A DNA stretch of 64,000 bases from CAZWLD01 sp964634685 (GCA_964634685.1 CAZWLD010000003.1:1-64000), one strand, 5' to 3'; numbered from the stretch's first letter, positions 17,051-26,341 are shown. Made by a program: numbers and translations. The notes: generated from the letters alone by a model not told the origin.

Positions 17051-17533
17051 TTATTTCATATAATTTAGGATATTTCCAACAAAAAAATCCATAGCCGCAT
17101 CCAACCCATACTGATTAAAAATGCAACCCATAATTGATTCAACAGCCGTTGCATAAGCCTTATAGCAATCAAGGTCCCTTTTTATTTTAAACAAATATTT
17201 ATCTAAATTCAAGATATTTTCCCCAATTTCATTCAAAAATTCATTGCAGCCAAGCCGTTTTTTCATATCGGATATCATACCTTTTTTTGTCGAGCTATCA
17301 TTATCATAAAAATATTTACATATGCACAAGCCCAAAACACTATCACCCAAGGTAGCTAAATTATCATTATCAATAATATTCATTTGATGAACATCCATAA
17401 AAACCTTCGCATAGCCCGGAAGAGTCAGGGAATGGACATATTCATCGATATTATTCATATCAACTTGTAATCCCAAAATTCTTTCATAAAACATTATCGT
17501 TTTCGTTATCATCTTATCATATTCAATAATCAT
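17051..17533 (-). CDS. RNase III-domain protein, Mini-III-like
   Basis: The core LATLGDSVLGLCICKYF and YATAVESIMGCIF match the two catalytic segments of RNase III. The pattern LAxxGD and STAxE (instead of LEFLGD and ADxxE) is that of Mini-III enzymes, which mature 23S rRNA, so catalytic Asp and Glu are present. Unlike Mini-III it has about 55 extra residues at the N-terminus and does not sit next to cysS; it may serve another double-stranded RNA. No dsRNA-binding domain follows. The start is placed at ATG 17533, six bases after GGTG. No neighbour is clearly linked. Confidence 0.65.
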   Translation of the reverse strand: MIIEYDKMITKTIMFYERILGLQVDMNNIDEYVHSLTLPGYAKVFMDVHQMNIIDNDNLATLGDSVLGLCICKYFYDNDSSTKKGMISDMKKRLGCNEFLNEIGENILNLDKYLFKIKRDLDCYKAYATAVESIMGCIFNQYGLDAAMDFFVGNILNYMK

Positions 17534-17543
17534 CATTATCACC

Positions 17544-17578
17544 AAAAAAAACGACTACAGGTATAAACTGGTAGTCGC
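17544..17578 (-). terminator. Terminator after the small P-loop gene
   Basis: CGACTA pairs with TAGTCG and CAG with CTG around a bulged C (17552-17578), followed on the minus strand by eight T residues. It separates the P-loop gene from the RNase III-like gene. Confidence 0.75.
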
Positions 17579-17595
17579 TTTAACCTTTAAAATGC

Positions 17596-17892
17596 TTAAA
17601 TTCTTTCAATGTCACTGTTGTTTTCAACATTAATTGAAACAGCACTAACATCTAAATTGAACATAACCTCTAAAAGTCTCTTCACATCATCAACATAAAC
17701 CACCTTGACATCACTAGGAATTTCATTGTAAACAATAGGATCAGGAATCGAAAAGCCATATCCTCTTGCCTTGACAAATAGTCTTTCACGGCGAGCCTGT
17801 GATTCACATAAAACTGGAATGTTGTTTTCAGCGCTCATTTGTAAAATTTTTTTCGTTTTACCACTACCAGGATTTCCTAAAATAATTTTCAT
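17596..17892 (-). CDS. Small P-loop NTPase-like protein
   Basis: The 98-residue product starts MKIILGNPGSGKTKKIL, a perfect Walker A motif at residues 6-13, and has a Walker B-like VVYVDDVKRLL near residues 65-73. Nothing else of an ATPase fold is present, so it is far shorter than typical P-loop enzymes. It may be a minimal nucleotide-binding protein. The ribosome site GGAGGTAGC is strong. I do not recognise the family. Confidence 0.6.
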   Translation of the reverse strand: MKIILGNPGSGKTKKILQMSAENNIPVLCESQARRERLFVKARGYGFSIPDPIVYNEIPSDVKVVYVDDVKRLLEVMFNLDVSAVSINVENNSDIERI

Positions 17893-17972
17893 ATGCTACC
17901 TCCACGAATTGATCTCTTTGCCTTTATTATACAACATAAAAATCTAAAAAGATAGACCTAAATTGTAAACGC

Positions 17973-18476
17973 TTACCAAATATTTTTAAGGAGGACCTCA
18001 AGAGCCATTTGATCTCTTTTGTGGATGATCAAGCCAACATTTTGGGGATTCTTTTCTTGATAGAAATGATTAATATCTTTAATTGGAATCCAAACTACTT
18101 CTTTAAAAAGAGTTTTCTCCATCTCCGTATAATGATTACCAACATAATTAGTTGCCCGGGCAACAAAATAATGCGCAACATCACATCGATTTATCAAATA
18201 ATAATTATTTGAGACAATTCCAACTTCTTCAATATTTTCAATTTCATATCCTAATTCTTCAATAATTTCTCGCCTAAGGCACGTAACAAAATCTTCATCC
18301 TCAACACCGCCACCCGGCGTTTCATAGTGATCCCTTTTTCCAAAGTCATCTTCACCAACAACGTGAATTAGAGCTATTTTGTCATCCTTGATAATAAAGC
18401 CTCGACTCGTATTTCTAATTTTTATAATCGGTGCATTTTCATAAATAAAATCATTTACATGTCCAATCATTCGCAT
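17973..18476 (-). CDS. Nudix hydrolase
   Basis: The protein contains a complete Nudix box GGGVEDEDFVTCLRREIIEEL (Gx5Ex7REUxEExG) near residues 56-76, which binds magnesium and hydrolyses a nucleoside diphosphate linked to another group. The substrate is unknown. The start MRMIGHVNDF at 18476 has AAGGAGGTATCAGT upstream. It overlaps the last codons of the M3 peptidase by 10 bases, so the two are translationally coupled. Confidence 0.85.
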   Translation of the reverse strand: MRMIGHVNDFIYENAPIIKIRNTSRGFIIKDDKIALIHVVGEDDFGKRDHYETPGGGVEDEDFVTCLRREIIEELGYEIENIEEVGIVSNNYYLINRCDVAHYFVARATNYVGNHYTEMEKTLFKEVVWIPIKDINHFYQEKNPQNVGLIIHKRDQMALEVLLKNIW

Positions 18477-20104
18477 ACTGATACCTCCTTATATAATTCT
18501 TCAATTTCTTCAAAAATTGGAGTTAATACTTCTTTGATATTTCCCTTTTCTAAGGGATTTTTCAAATCCACAAGCTTTAGCATTTCATAAAAATTATATC
18601 TTTTTCCAATTGGCAATAGTCTTTTATATTTATCCATTCCTAATTCAAAATCAGCCTTTAGATTATTCCTTAATTCAAAGGCACAAATTTGAGATAATGA
18701 ATAATCAATTCCATAAAAGGGATGTTCATAGATATGACTAATATCATGAAGCATTAATCCTGATTCCAATTCATTTTTATAGTTAACCCACGGCATATAC
18801 ATCTTTTCTAGTCTTCGATATTCCAAACGCCGCTTTTCATAATCATATTCCGGATGCTCATATAAAATATGCTGGTAAGCATCAATCATCGTTGAAAAGC
18901 ACAAAAGCGTTAAAGCATTCATCAAATGAATAAATTGGAATTTTTGATAATCCTTATCTTCCAAAAAATCCATTTTTAAAGCAAAAATTTCTTCAAAGGT
19001 CATCGAATGAATTTCGGCAATATCAAAGGGTGAAGGAATATTTTGAAAAAGATTATTCTTTGAAGAAAAGTAAAAGGCTAAGGCATGACCAAATTCATGA
19101 GATAAAATGCGAATACCCGCAATATCTCCGGTTATAAAAGCATGGATATATGGCAATTTTACATCAGAAAGATAGGTTGTATAGCCCGCCTCAAGCTTAT
19201 GTTCAAAAATGCCTAGCTTTAAAAGCTTATGCTCTTGCATTTTTTGAAAAAGATTAAAAAAATCAATATCAATCTTCGATAACACTTCGCTAAAATGCTT
19301 TAAAAATCTTGGCAAGCTAAAATGAATGTCGGGATTTGATTTCAAAATTATTTCATTATTGTAATAATCATCACTAAGACCTAATTGCTTTCCGATTCTT
19401 TTTTTCATCGTATAAATAAAGGGCACAACAACCTTTAATATTTGCCTTCGAAATAACAAAATGTCATCTTTTTTATAACAGCGATCAAACAAGGAATATG
19501 ACTCCTCCATATAATTTTTAAAGCCGTGAATATGACTTTGTTTATCCCGAAGCCTTACTAATTTATCTAGAAGCTTATCATAGACTAAAGCATTATCAAC
19601 GTGATATTTTGTCAATGAATCGAAGGATTTTTTTCTTTCATCTAAATCATTGCTTGAAAGATAGTTCTTTACCTCTTGTTTATTATACAAATCGCCATCA
19701 AATAAAACCTTGGCATTTGAAACAAGAGTTTGATATTTCTTAACATATTTCATCTCTTTTAAATAAAGTAATAATCCTTTATCTTCTTTATTATTTTTGG
19801 ATAATATTTCATCAACAAAGGAAGCTCCAAAATCTTTCTTCAAGCTATGATGAAAAGCACAATTCTTAATCAATTTTTCATATTTCGATAAAGGCGATAT
19901 CATTAAAATTGATTTAACCTGAGCTTTTTTTAATTGCTTTATAACATTAATATCCTCAAGATTTAGATAGTGCTCGATTGTTAATCTTGTAATATCATTC
20001 GATATTATTTCCATTCCTTCATTGACCTTGATAATTCCCTCTTTAAAATCTTGATAATCATCCGCCCTTTCCATCAAGAAAAGACCTTTTTTTATCTTAT
20101 CCAT
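18467..20104 (-). CDS. M3-family oligoendopeptidase (PepF-like)
   Basis: The zinc site LSHEFGHALAFYF lies near residues 330-340, with the third ligand Glu probably in HSMTFEEIFAL about 25 residues later, as in M3 peptidases. The protein of about 545 residues is mostly helical and lacks a signal peptide, so it should cleave short peptides in the cytoplasm. It would process peptides released by surface proteases such as the subtilase in this window. ATG 20104 follows GGAGGCTAAT; the upstream TTG is not used. It is followed by an overlapping Nudix gene. Confidence 0.85.
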   Translation of the reverse strand: MDKIKKGLFLMERADDYQDFKEGIIKVNEGMEIISNDITRLTIEHYLNLEDINVIKQLKKAQVKSILMISPLSKYEKLIKNCAFHHSLKKDFGASFVDEILSKNNKEDKGLLLYLKEMKYVKKYQTLVSNAKVLFDGDLYNKQEVKNYLSSNDLDERKKSFDSLTKYHVDNALVYDKLLDKLVRLRDKQSHIHGFKNYMEESYSLFDRCYKKDDILLFRRQILKVVVPFIYTMKKRIGKQLGLSDDYYNNEIILKSNPDIHFSLPRFLKHFSEVLSKIDIDFFNLFQKMQEHKLLKLGIFEHKLEAGYTTYLSDVKLPYIHAFITGDIAGIRILSHEFGHALAFYFSSKNNLFQNIPSPFDIAEIHSMTFEEIFALKMDFLEDKDYQKFQFIHLMNALTLLCFSTMIDAYQHILYEHPEYDYEKRRLEYRRLEKMYMPWVNYKNELESGLMLHDISHIYEHPFYGIDYSLSQICAFELRNNLKADFELGMDKYKRLLPIGKRYNFYEMLKLVDLKNPLEKGNIKEVLTPIFEEIEELYKEVSVCE

Positions 20105-20112
20105 ATTAGCCT

Positions 20113-20140
20113 CCAAAAAAAGGCCCTTAAAAAGAGCCTA
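20113..20140 (-). terminator. Terminator of the large membrane protein gene
   Basis: AGGCTC pairs with GGGCCT (one G-T pair) with loop TTTTTAA, followed on the minus strand by eight T residues, just before the M3 peptidase ribosome site. Confidence 0.75.
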
Positions 20141-22483
20141 TTTTATTCTGTAAATAACGCATCCCGTCACAAGCAACATTTTCAATGCTTCAAAATCATA
20201 GCTATTCGCATAAATTGTAAGCTTTTTATCAAAGGTACCACGCGCTTTAATATTGATGGCATTTCCGCCAATTAAAATATTTTTCTTACGTAAGGTATCA
20301 ATTGTGACAAATTCACCATCATCAAAGGCCCGAGCAATATCATCAAGATAGACATCATAATACCTTACCTCTAATGCTCTTGTCCCAACGATAATTGGAA
20401 TCTTATCATCAACCTCCATCGGAATATCTAATATATCCGTATCCGAAACACGATCACGTAAAAGATTTTCTAAACCCATTGATTCAAGAATAGCTCCACC
20501 ATCAATTTGAAGATTAGCCTCATAAGGAACATATTCAAAATTTCTCTTTGGCTTAAGTCCTCTTACTCCCATAATAATATCAATCAACTCTAAGGCAAGA
20601 CCCAAGGCCCGATCACTCGTAATTCGAATCATCGTCGGGATATAGGTATATTGCTTCTTGTTAGAAACATCACGATGATGATATTTCTTTTGATCAATGG
20701 AATTTGGGTCAATCGCAAGATAAACCTTTAATCTTTTTCCACCTAAGCTAATTCGACCAATTAAGCCACGATTACGGAAGGACTCTCCCTTTCTTGATAA
20801 ACGATCATGACAACGATAAAGCATAAAACGATTCTTTAGCTTTGAATAATAAACCTTCGTCTTCTCATCTAAAAATTTAATCTTATTCAAGAAATTTTGG
20901 CGAATCGGCGCATTGTTTATAATTTCAGAATCCGACAATTCCACGGCTTCATCCTCGTCGATATCATCATCTTCCTCTTGTTCCTCCTCGGGAGCTTCTC
21001 GCTTTTCATCAAATTCAAAGAAGCGCTCAAAGGGATTAACAGGATTATCACCTAAGCTTGGAGTATCATTTTGATCATAGCTCGCAATCATATCATCATC
21101 AAGGCTCGGAGCACTATCAGTATCTAAAATTTCGTCTAAAACATGATTATCGTATCCGAAATTTCTTTGATTGAAGTAGGAATCCTGAACGATATTTTGA
21201 CGGTTTCTTTTTTCCTCAAGATATTTTTCATATTCTTCCTTTGTATATGGATTTGAGCCTTGAACATTATCATATTCTAAGACAGCCTTGCCAAAGCCCT
21301 TTTCATAAACCTCAATTCGGATAATTGTTAAAACACCCGCAACGGCAAAAATTAATAAAGCAATTACAAGTTTATAATTCCTAAATTGATAAAGCGGATA
21401 AGCAAAGGATAAAATCGCAAATAAATCTAAGGATATTAACCAGAAATCCAAAGGACGAATATCCTTTTGTTTAATGTCAAAGCAAGTAATAACAATTCCT
21501 ATAACTACCAAGGTCACAGCTAAGAGTATCATTAAGACCAACACAAAGGTACCAAGATTATTGAATCCAGCATAATCAAAAAGAAAGATTAAAGCAAATA
21601 ATGATAAAGCCACGATAAAAGCCGGAGTTAAATGATACTTCAAGGCTAAGTTGCTATAATAACGATTAATTTTAAAACGGCAACGCTTTGGAATCTTACC
21701 CTTATAGAAAATTGAACGAATAATGATCAAAACCACTAGCAAAATGAAGCCAACACTATATGCCAAGAAATACGTAACCTTAAAGCTTCTTAAGAAATAA
21801 ATACTAATAGGGCATAACATGAAGATCACAAACCAAACCAAGTGGTCAAATATCGAAATGCTTGTCCTTCTTCCAAAAATTGATTCAAATAAAATTGAAA
21901 CAAAAATACTAAAGGCAACGCCTAAAAACAAAAGGATAGTTTGAACAACCTTAACATCAAAAAAGATATTTTTCATTACTGCTAAAGCAATAAAGCCAAC
22001 AGAAAGTCCCAAAACAGCAGTCACTAAATAAATTGGCTTTGATAAAATCGTTCCAAAATAAATCTTTGAACCAACCGGTATTGATAATCCACTCGTAAAG
22101 AAAACACTTCTTAAAACGAAATAAACAATAAACCCAATCACCGCTAGAATAAAGAAAATAAGCTTTGCCAAATCAAAAATGACAATTCCATTGCCTATCA
22201 AGCAAACAATCGTAAAGAAGGCTGATGTTAACATCAAAAAATCCACGCCCGAAATCTCATCGGTTTTTATTTTTATAAAGCCCAAAAATAAAACAAAGAT
22301 GACAACACCGGCAATGATTCCATCATATAATGGATTAGCGTACACGGCAAAACGATTTCCTAATCTACTAAAAATATCAAGATAATTTATAAAAAAAGTG
22401 AAAAGACCTAAAATTCCACCCATCAAAAAGGCTTGAAAGCCATCAAAAGTCTTAAATAATCGATAAATATAGCCCTTATTCAT
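20138..22483 (-). CDS. Large polytopic membrane protein with acidic linker and soluble C-terminal domain, unknown
   Basis: The first 420 residues contain about 12 hydrophobic helices in pairs (for example FLMGGILGLFTFFINYL and GVIAGVVIFVLFLGF-like segments). Residues 430-545 form a charged linker with a strongly acidic stretch EEEQEEDDDIDEDEAVELSD. The last 240 residues are soluble and contain basic clusters (RLSRKGESFRNRGLIGRISL) and a repeated DYxxxD/DIARAFDDGE region. Similar acidic-linker proteins with an IRK-type tail are known only as hypothetical proteins in Bacilli; I recognise no family. ATG 22483 follows GGAGGTGGTT. Confidence 0.65.
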   Translation of the reverse strand: MNKGYIYRLFKTFDGFQAFLMGGILGLFTFFINYLDIFSRLGNRFAVYANPLYDGIIAGVVIFVLFLGFIKIKTDEISGVDFLMLTSAFFTIVCLIGNGIVIFDLAKLIFFILAVIGFIVYFVLRSVFFTSGLSIPVGSKIYFGTILSKPIYLVTAVLGLSVGFIALAVMKNIFFDVKVVQTILLFLGVAFSIFVSILFESIFGRRTSISIFDHLVWFVIFMLCPISIYFLRSFKVTYFLAYSVGFILLVVLIIIRSIFYKGKIPKRCRFKINRYYSNLALKYHLTPAFIVALSLFALIFLFDYAGFNNLGTFVLVLMILLAVTLVVIGIVITCFDIKQKDIRPLDFWLISLDLFAILSFAYPLYQFRNYKLVIALLIFAVAGVLTIIRIEVYEKGFGKAVLEYDNVQGSNPYTKEEYEKYLEEKRNRQNIVQDSYFNQRNFGYDNHVLDEILDTDSAPSLDDDMIASYDQNDTPSLGDNPVNPFERFFEFDEKREAPEEEQEEDDDIDEDEAVELSDSEIINNAPIRQNFLNKIKFLDEKTKVYYSKLKNRFMLYRCHDRLSRKGESFRNRGLIGRISLGGKRLKVYLAIDPNSIDQKKYHHRDVSNKKQYTYIPTMIRITSDRALGLALELIDIIMGVRGLKPKRNFEYVPYEANLQIDGGAILESMGLENLLRDRVSDTDILDIPMEVDDKIPIIVGTRALEVRYYDVYLDDIARAFDDGEFVTIDTLRKKNILIGGNAINIKARGTFDKKLTIYANSYDFEALKMLLVTGCVIYRIK

Positions 22484-22561
22484 AATAACCACCTCCAAAT
22501 GTCTAAAAAGACATTATATAAATATTTTAAAATATTTATTGAATAATCTCAATAGAAAACG

Positions 22562-22596
22562 TGAAAAAAAGTCGCTTTTTTTCAATAAAACGACTT
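22562..22596 (-). terminator. Terminator of the first mscL gene
   Basis: AAGTCG (22591-22596 side) pairs with CGACTT (22569-22574 side) and is followed on the minus strand by seven T residues. Confidence 0.7.
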
Positions 22597-22630
22597 CAAT
22601 TCTTAAATATTTATGAATTTTTTTATAAGT

Positions 22631-23194
22631 CTATTCTTTATTTTCGAATTTTTCATTCAATTTGTTAATTCCATCGTTAATCGAAACAAGTAATTCATGG
22701 TCGGTTATTTCGGGTTTCTTTTCTTCAATCTCATCCTTAAAATATTCTGGGTATTTAGCCTTCAAGGATTCATAAAGAACAGCTCCCGGCTCATCATCCT
22801 CATCAAATAATTCGGGATGTTCTTTTTTGAGCTTCTTTAAATACTTTATTTTTTGCTTTGTATAGCGATTCTTAAGACCCGAAATTACCCTAATTGTGAC
22901 AAAAATGGAAAAGGCAATAATAAAGAAATCTAAGACACTTTGTAAAAAGGTTCCATATTGTAAAATAATTGCATCCTTAACTACTTCACCATTTTCTACT
23001 ACCTCTTGTACCAAAACTAAAGAACCACTTTTAATATTAAATCCACATAACGATGATATAAGCGGCATAATGATATCATTAGCTAAGCTTTTAACAATCG
23101 CTTGAAAGGACGCACCGATAATGATACCGATAGCTAAATCGATAATATTTCCGCGATTAATAAATTTTGCAAAATCCTTAAAAAACTTTTTCAT
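22631..23194 (-). CDS. mscL: Large-conductance mechanosensitive channel MscL (copy 1)
   Basis: MscL opens under membrane tension to release solutes during osmotic downshock. FKDFAKFINRGNIIDLAIGIIIGASF is the conserved N-terminal helix and TM1; a second membrane helix follows at FLQSVLDFFIIAFSIFVTIR. The cytoplasmic tail is much longer than usual: 188 residues against about 130-150, with a charged extension including KKLKKEHPELFDEDDEP. ATG 23194 follows GAGGGTTAT. The second copy is at 59152-59688 and differs in loop and tail. Confidence 0.88.
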   Translation of the reverse strand: MKKFFKDFAKFINRGNIIDLAIGIIIGASFQAIVKSLANDIIMPLISSLCGFNIKSGSLVLVQEVVENGEVVKDAIILQYGTFLQSVLDFFIIAFSIFVTIRVISGLKNRYTKQKIKYLKKLKKEHPELFDEDDEPGAVLYESLKAKYPEYFKDEIEEKKPEITDHELLVSINDGINKLNEKFENKE

Positions 23195-23204
23195 ATAACC
23201 CTCC

Positions 23205-23240
23205 ATCATAAACAAAGCCTCTTATGAAATAAGAAGCCTT
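23205..23240 (-). terminator. Terminator between the DUF308-like gene and mscL
   Basis: A 12-bp stem with two G-T pairs (23214-23225 with 23229-23240) and GAA loop follows the stop codon at 23245; the T run on the minus strand is weak (TTTGTTT). Confidence 0.65.
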
Positions 23241-23244
23241 GATT

Positions 23245-23742
23245 TTAAAGCTGTTCTGTTTTTACAACCTTGACCTCATTATTGTCAAATAGGAAGCCAA
23301 TTCCATTAACAATAGCGATAACACCAATAATGATGAAAATCCAATTGACAGCCGCAAAGGTATTAACAATTAGTAATAGTCCAACTGCCATTTCACAAAT
23401 TGGTTTTAAAATTGCAATAATCTTCTTTCCAAGGCTAAGCCCTGCAAGATTATTTAGAGAAACAAAATTCTTAATTCCTAAGGCCGTAATACAAATACCC
23501 GCAATTACTAAGGCAACCTCAGTTAAAAGCCACCCAAAAATCAAAATCACCGCACCCGAAATAAGTTCAATCAAAGCCTGTTGGTTTTTCTTATTAACAA
23601 GATCCATAACGGCTAAAATGATTAAGAGAACGCCCACAATGGTTAAAATCCAGCTAAGGATTTTTGATTGAAAAATACAAAATAAAATTCCAATTAAGAT
23701 AAAAGAAATTGCTGCAATTAAGTTATCCTTTCTTATGTTCAT
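23245..23742 (-). CDS. HdeD/DUF308-like membrane protein
   Basis: The product of 165 residues consists of about six short hydrophobic helices in pairs, with internal repetition of the pattern ILIGILFCIF, VGVLLIILAV, SGAVILIFGWLL, GICITALGIKNF and IGVIAIVNGIGFLF. This matches the DUF308 family typified by E. coli HdeD, of unknown molecular function. ATG 23742 lies after GGAGGTTTTTAT; a longer frame starting at 23766 is not preceded by a ribosome site. It has its own terminator. Confidence 0.7.
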   Translation of the reverse strand: MNIRKDNLIAAISFILIGILFCIFQSKILSWILTIVGVLLIILAVMDLVNKKNQQALIELISGAVILIFGWLLTEVALVIAGICITALGIKNFVSLNNLAGLSLGKKIIAILKPICEMAVGLLLIVNTFAAVNWIFIIIGVIAIVNGIGFLFDNNEVKVVKTEQL

Positions 23743-23830
23743 ATAAAAACCTCCAATACAAAACATATTATAGCACGAATATTTTTCAATATTTAAAATA
23801 TAGAAAAAATTACATAATTATGGTAAAAAC

Positions 23831-25369
23831 TCATTTTGATAATATTTCTAAGCCTTTATCTGTTACTAAAACCGTGTATTCAAACTGCGCTGACAAGGAA
23901 TAATCATCAGTATAAATGGTCCATTCATTATCCGAATCTAAAAAAACATCGTGAGTTCCAGCATTGATCATCGGCTCAATTGTAAAAACCATTCCCGGGG
24001 TAATAAGCATTCCGGTGTGTCGTCTTCCATAATGAACAACATCTGGTTCCTCGTGAAATAAAAGTCCGACCCCATGGCCCGTGCATTCTCTGACAACACT
24101 ATATCCATTTTTATGAGCATGCTCGGTGATTATTCCCGAAATATCACCTAAGCGCATATAGGGCTTAACCAAAGAAACGGCCAAATCAAGGCACTCATGC
24201 GCCACTCTTACAAGTCGCTTCGCCTCTTTGGTCGGATTACCAATTATAAAGGTTCGCGATGCATCCGCAAAATAGCCATCCACAATCGTCGTACAATCAA
24301 CATTGATAATATCACCATTTTTTAAAATAACCCTTTTACTTGGAATACCATGACACACCTGCTCATTAACCGATGTACAGACACTTTTCGGAAAACCTTC
24401 ATAATGAAGGGGAGCTGGAATTCCCCCTAATTCTAGGGTTTTTTGATAAACCATTTGGTTAATATCCTCCGTTTTAAGGCCCAATTTGATATTTGCCTCG
24501 ACATAATCTAAGACAGCTGTGTTAATAATACCAGCCTTTCTTATTCCTTCAATTTGTTTTTCATTTTTTATCATATTATGTGGTGGAATGCCAATCCCCC
24601 GATTTTTATATTCATTTGCCTTGATATCATATTTATGATGACATTCGATATATGGCTTATTAGATCCACACCAACATAAATCAAGCTTGGGCAATTTATC
24701 TAAAAATTCTGATAGCTTCGATAAATTACCTTGATAGGTGGGATTAAAGGGAACATTTTTACTATTAATTAAAGTATCCGTTCGAATAAAGGCCTTGATA
24801 CCTAATTCTTCGATTACCAAATCCTCCAAGGCATCATTCCCAACCATTAATATCTCTTCTTTATTGAGAGAAAACTTATTAATTACTTCTAAAAAATATT
24901 CTTTGTTCGGCTTCGTAAAATGGCTATTTTCGTATGTTGTAATATGTTCAAAAAGTCCCGGATATAATCCTGCCCATCGGATTCTTTCATAGGTTGCGAT
25001 TTGAGGAAAAATTGGATTTGTTAATAAAAACAAACGATAGCCCTTATCCTTCAAATTCATTAGGCTGTTATATATCGATAGGCTAGCACTGCACGCTTCC
25101 TTCGTTTTTAAGAATTCATTAATATAAAAATCTGTGAAAAATCCTTCTAAATGATAGGTATTTTGATCATCAAAAAAAGCTTTTTTGTTAGTGACTTTTC
25201 CGTCATTTTGATACATTGCTCGAATGCCGCTATCAACAATTTCGGAAATATTTTGAATATTTTCTAATTGGGCTTTCTTTTCAATTTCTTCATAATAAAT
25301 TCGTAAAAATTCCTTAACATCCATATTGAGTAAAGTTCCATCAAGGTCAAAAAAGATATTCTTAATCAT
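23831..25369 (-). CDS. map: Fusion of HAD phosphatase, SEC-C motif and type I methionine aminopeptidase
   Basis: Residues 1-215 are a HAD hydrolase: FFDLDGT (nucleophile Asp8), LLTNP near 117, Lys in FTKPNKEYF and GNDALED. Residues 232-246 hold a SEC-C zinc motif CWCGSNKPYIECHH. Residues 262-512 are a complete methionine aminopeptidase with metal ligands in NVDCTTIVDGYFADASRTF, TGHGVG, FTIEPM and FEYTVL. MetAP removes the N-terminal methionine from new proteins; the SEC-C motif is a known MetAP extension, but the HAD domain is not. The ATG at 25369 overlaps the DUF4250 gene by 8 bases with GGAGGGTAAT inside it. No frameshift joins the parts. Confidence 0.88.
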   Translation of the reverse strand: MIKNIFFDLDGTLLNMDVKEFLRIYYEEIEKKAQLENIQNISEIVDSGIRAMYQNDGKVTNKKAFFDDQNTYHLEGFFTDFYINEFLKTKEACSASLSIYNSLMNLKDKGYRLFLLTNPIFPQIATYERIRWAGLYPGLFEHITTYENSHFTKPNKEYFLEVINKFSLNKEEILMVGNDALEDLVIEELGIKAFIRTDTLINSKNVPFNPTYQGNLSKLSEFLDKLPKLDLCWCGSNKPYIECHHKYDIKANEYKNRGIGIPPHNMIKNEKQIEGIRKAGIINTAVLDYVEANIKLGLKTEDINQMVYQKTLELGGIPAPLHYEGFPKSVCTSVNEQVCHGIPSKRVILKNGDIINVDCTTIVDGYFADASRTFIIGNPTKEAKRLVRVAHECLDLAVSLVKPYMRLGDISGIITEHAHKNGYSVVRECTGHGVGLLFHEEPDVVHYGRRHTGMLITPGMVFTIEPMINAGTHDVFLDSDNEWTIYTDDYSLSAQFEYTVLVTDKGLEILSK

Positions 25370-25550
25370 TATTACCCTCCTTAAATTGGTTTAAAGAGGA
25401 TGAATAAAAATATCCTTCTTTATTTAATATTTCGTTTATTTCATCCTTTGATTCATCTAAATCATCGCATAAAGCATCAAGACTATCATATTGATCGCGA
25501 AGCTTCATATTTAAAACGCTTAATAGCATTATTGGATTTTTTGGCAACAT
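25362..25550 (-). CDS. DUF4250-family small protein
   Basis: The 62-residue product MLPKNPIMLLSVLNMKLRDQ continues with SLDALCDDLDESKDEI and GYFYSSSLNQFK, matching the DUF4250 pattern seen in many Firmicutes. It is soluble and probably a small helical regulator, but no function is known. The stop overlaps the start of the HAD-MetAP gene, so the two are coupled. Ribosome site GGAGG lies upstream of ATG 25550. Confidence 0.75.
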   Translation of the reverse strand: MLPKNPIMLLSVLNMKLRDQYDSLDALCDDLDESKDEINEILNKEGYFYSSSLNQFKEGNND

Positions 25551-25591
25551 AAAAATTCCTCCCTCATTAAAAAACGGCCTAGATAGACCGT

Positions 25592-26341
25592 TTAATCTCT
25601 GTTATTAGCAAATAAGATAATTAAGATGCGTAATATTTGATAATATAAATAGATGATTGAAACCATTAAGCCTAAAGCTGAAACCCATTCATATCGTTTA
25701 TCAGCTCCACCTCTAACAACACTTGCCGCATCATCAAAATCAATAATCAAACAGAACGCTGCAACAAAGACACAGAATATTGATACCAAAATGGAAACTA
25801 AACCGTATCCATAGAATAGCTCAGCTAATACAAAATTACCAAAGAAGCTAGCAATAGTCGCAACCAAGGATATTACCATGATACTTACTAATGATATTAA
25901 AACAAATTTACGCATACGACCGCTTGCCCGAACTAAGCCCGTTGCATAAAAGAACAATGATACACCGAAAACAGTGATTGTCGCAAGAATAGCCGCCGAA
26001 GCAATCCCTGGATATACAGCATCACACAATGCGGTGATAACTCCTAGGCTAAGTCCTTCCGCCATCGAATAAATAATACTACAAGGCATCGCTGCTTTTA
26101 AGCTTCTGATACCAATCATCGCAGAAATGAAAGCCGCAATTGGCCCAATAATCAATAAAACATATAATAGCTTAACCGGAATAAATAAAGCTGCGACTCC
26201 AGTTGCTATAGATAAAAGAAAGCAAAGAAAGGTTTTTAAGCTAATTCCACCATAGGTTGCTCTTTCTCCACTATATTCAGATGAAGCTGTTTCTTCACCT
26301 ACAACAATACTTCTAAACGCTGGATTTGATTTTTCATTCAT
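25592..26341 (-). CDS. Bax inhibitor-1/YccA-like membrane protein
   Basis: The protein of 249 residues has a soluble N-terminus and about seven membrane helices, with the acidic ending GGADKRYEWVSALGLMVSIIYLYYQILRIL. This order, including the late DFDDAASV motif before the last helices, fits the Bax inhibitor-1 (YccA/YbhL) family, which forms pH-sensitive calcium leak channels in relatives. Function here is unproven. ATG 26341 follows AAAGGAGTTG. It is upstream of the DUF4250 gene, with a 40-base gap. Confidence 0.75.
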   Translation of the reverse strand: MNEKSNPAFRSIVVGEETASSEYSGERATYGGISLKTFLCFLLSIATGVAALFIPVKLLYVLLIIGPIAAFISAMIGIRSLKAAMPCSIIYSMAEGLSLGVITALCDAVYPGIASAAILATITVFGVSLFFYATGLVRASGRMRKFVLISLVSIMVISLVATIASFFGNFVLAELFYGYGLVSILVSIFCVFVAAFCLIIDFDDAASVVRGGADKRYEWVSALGLMVSIIYLYYQILRILIILFANNRD

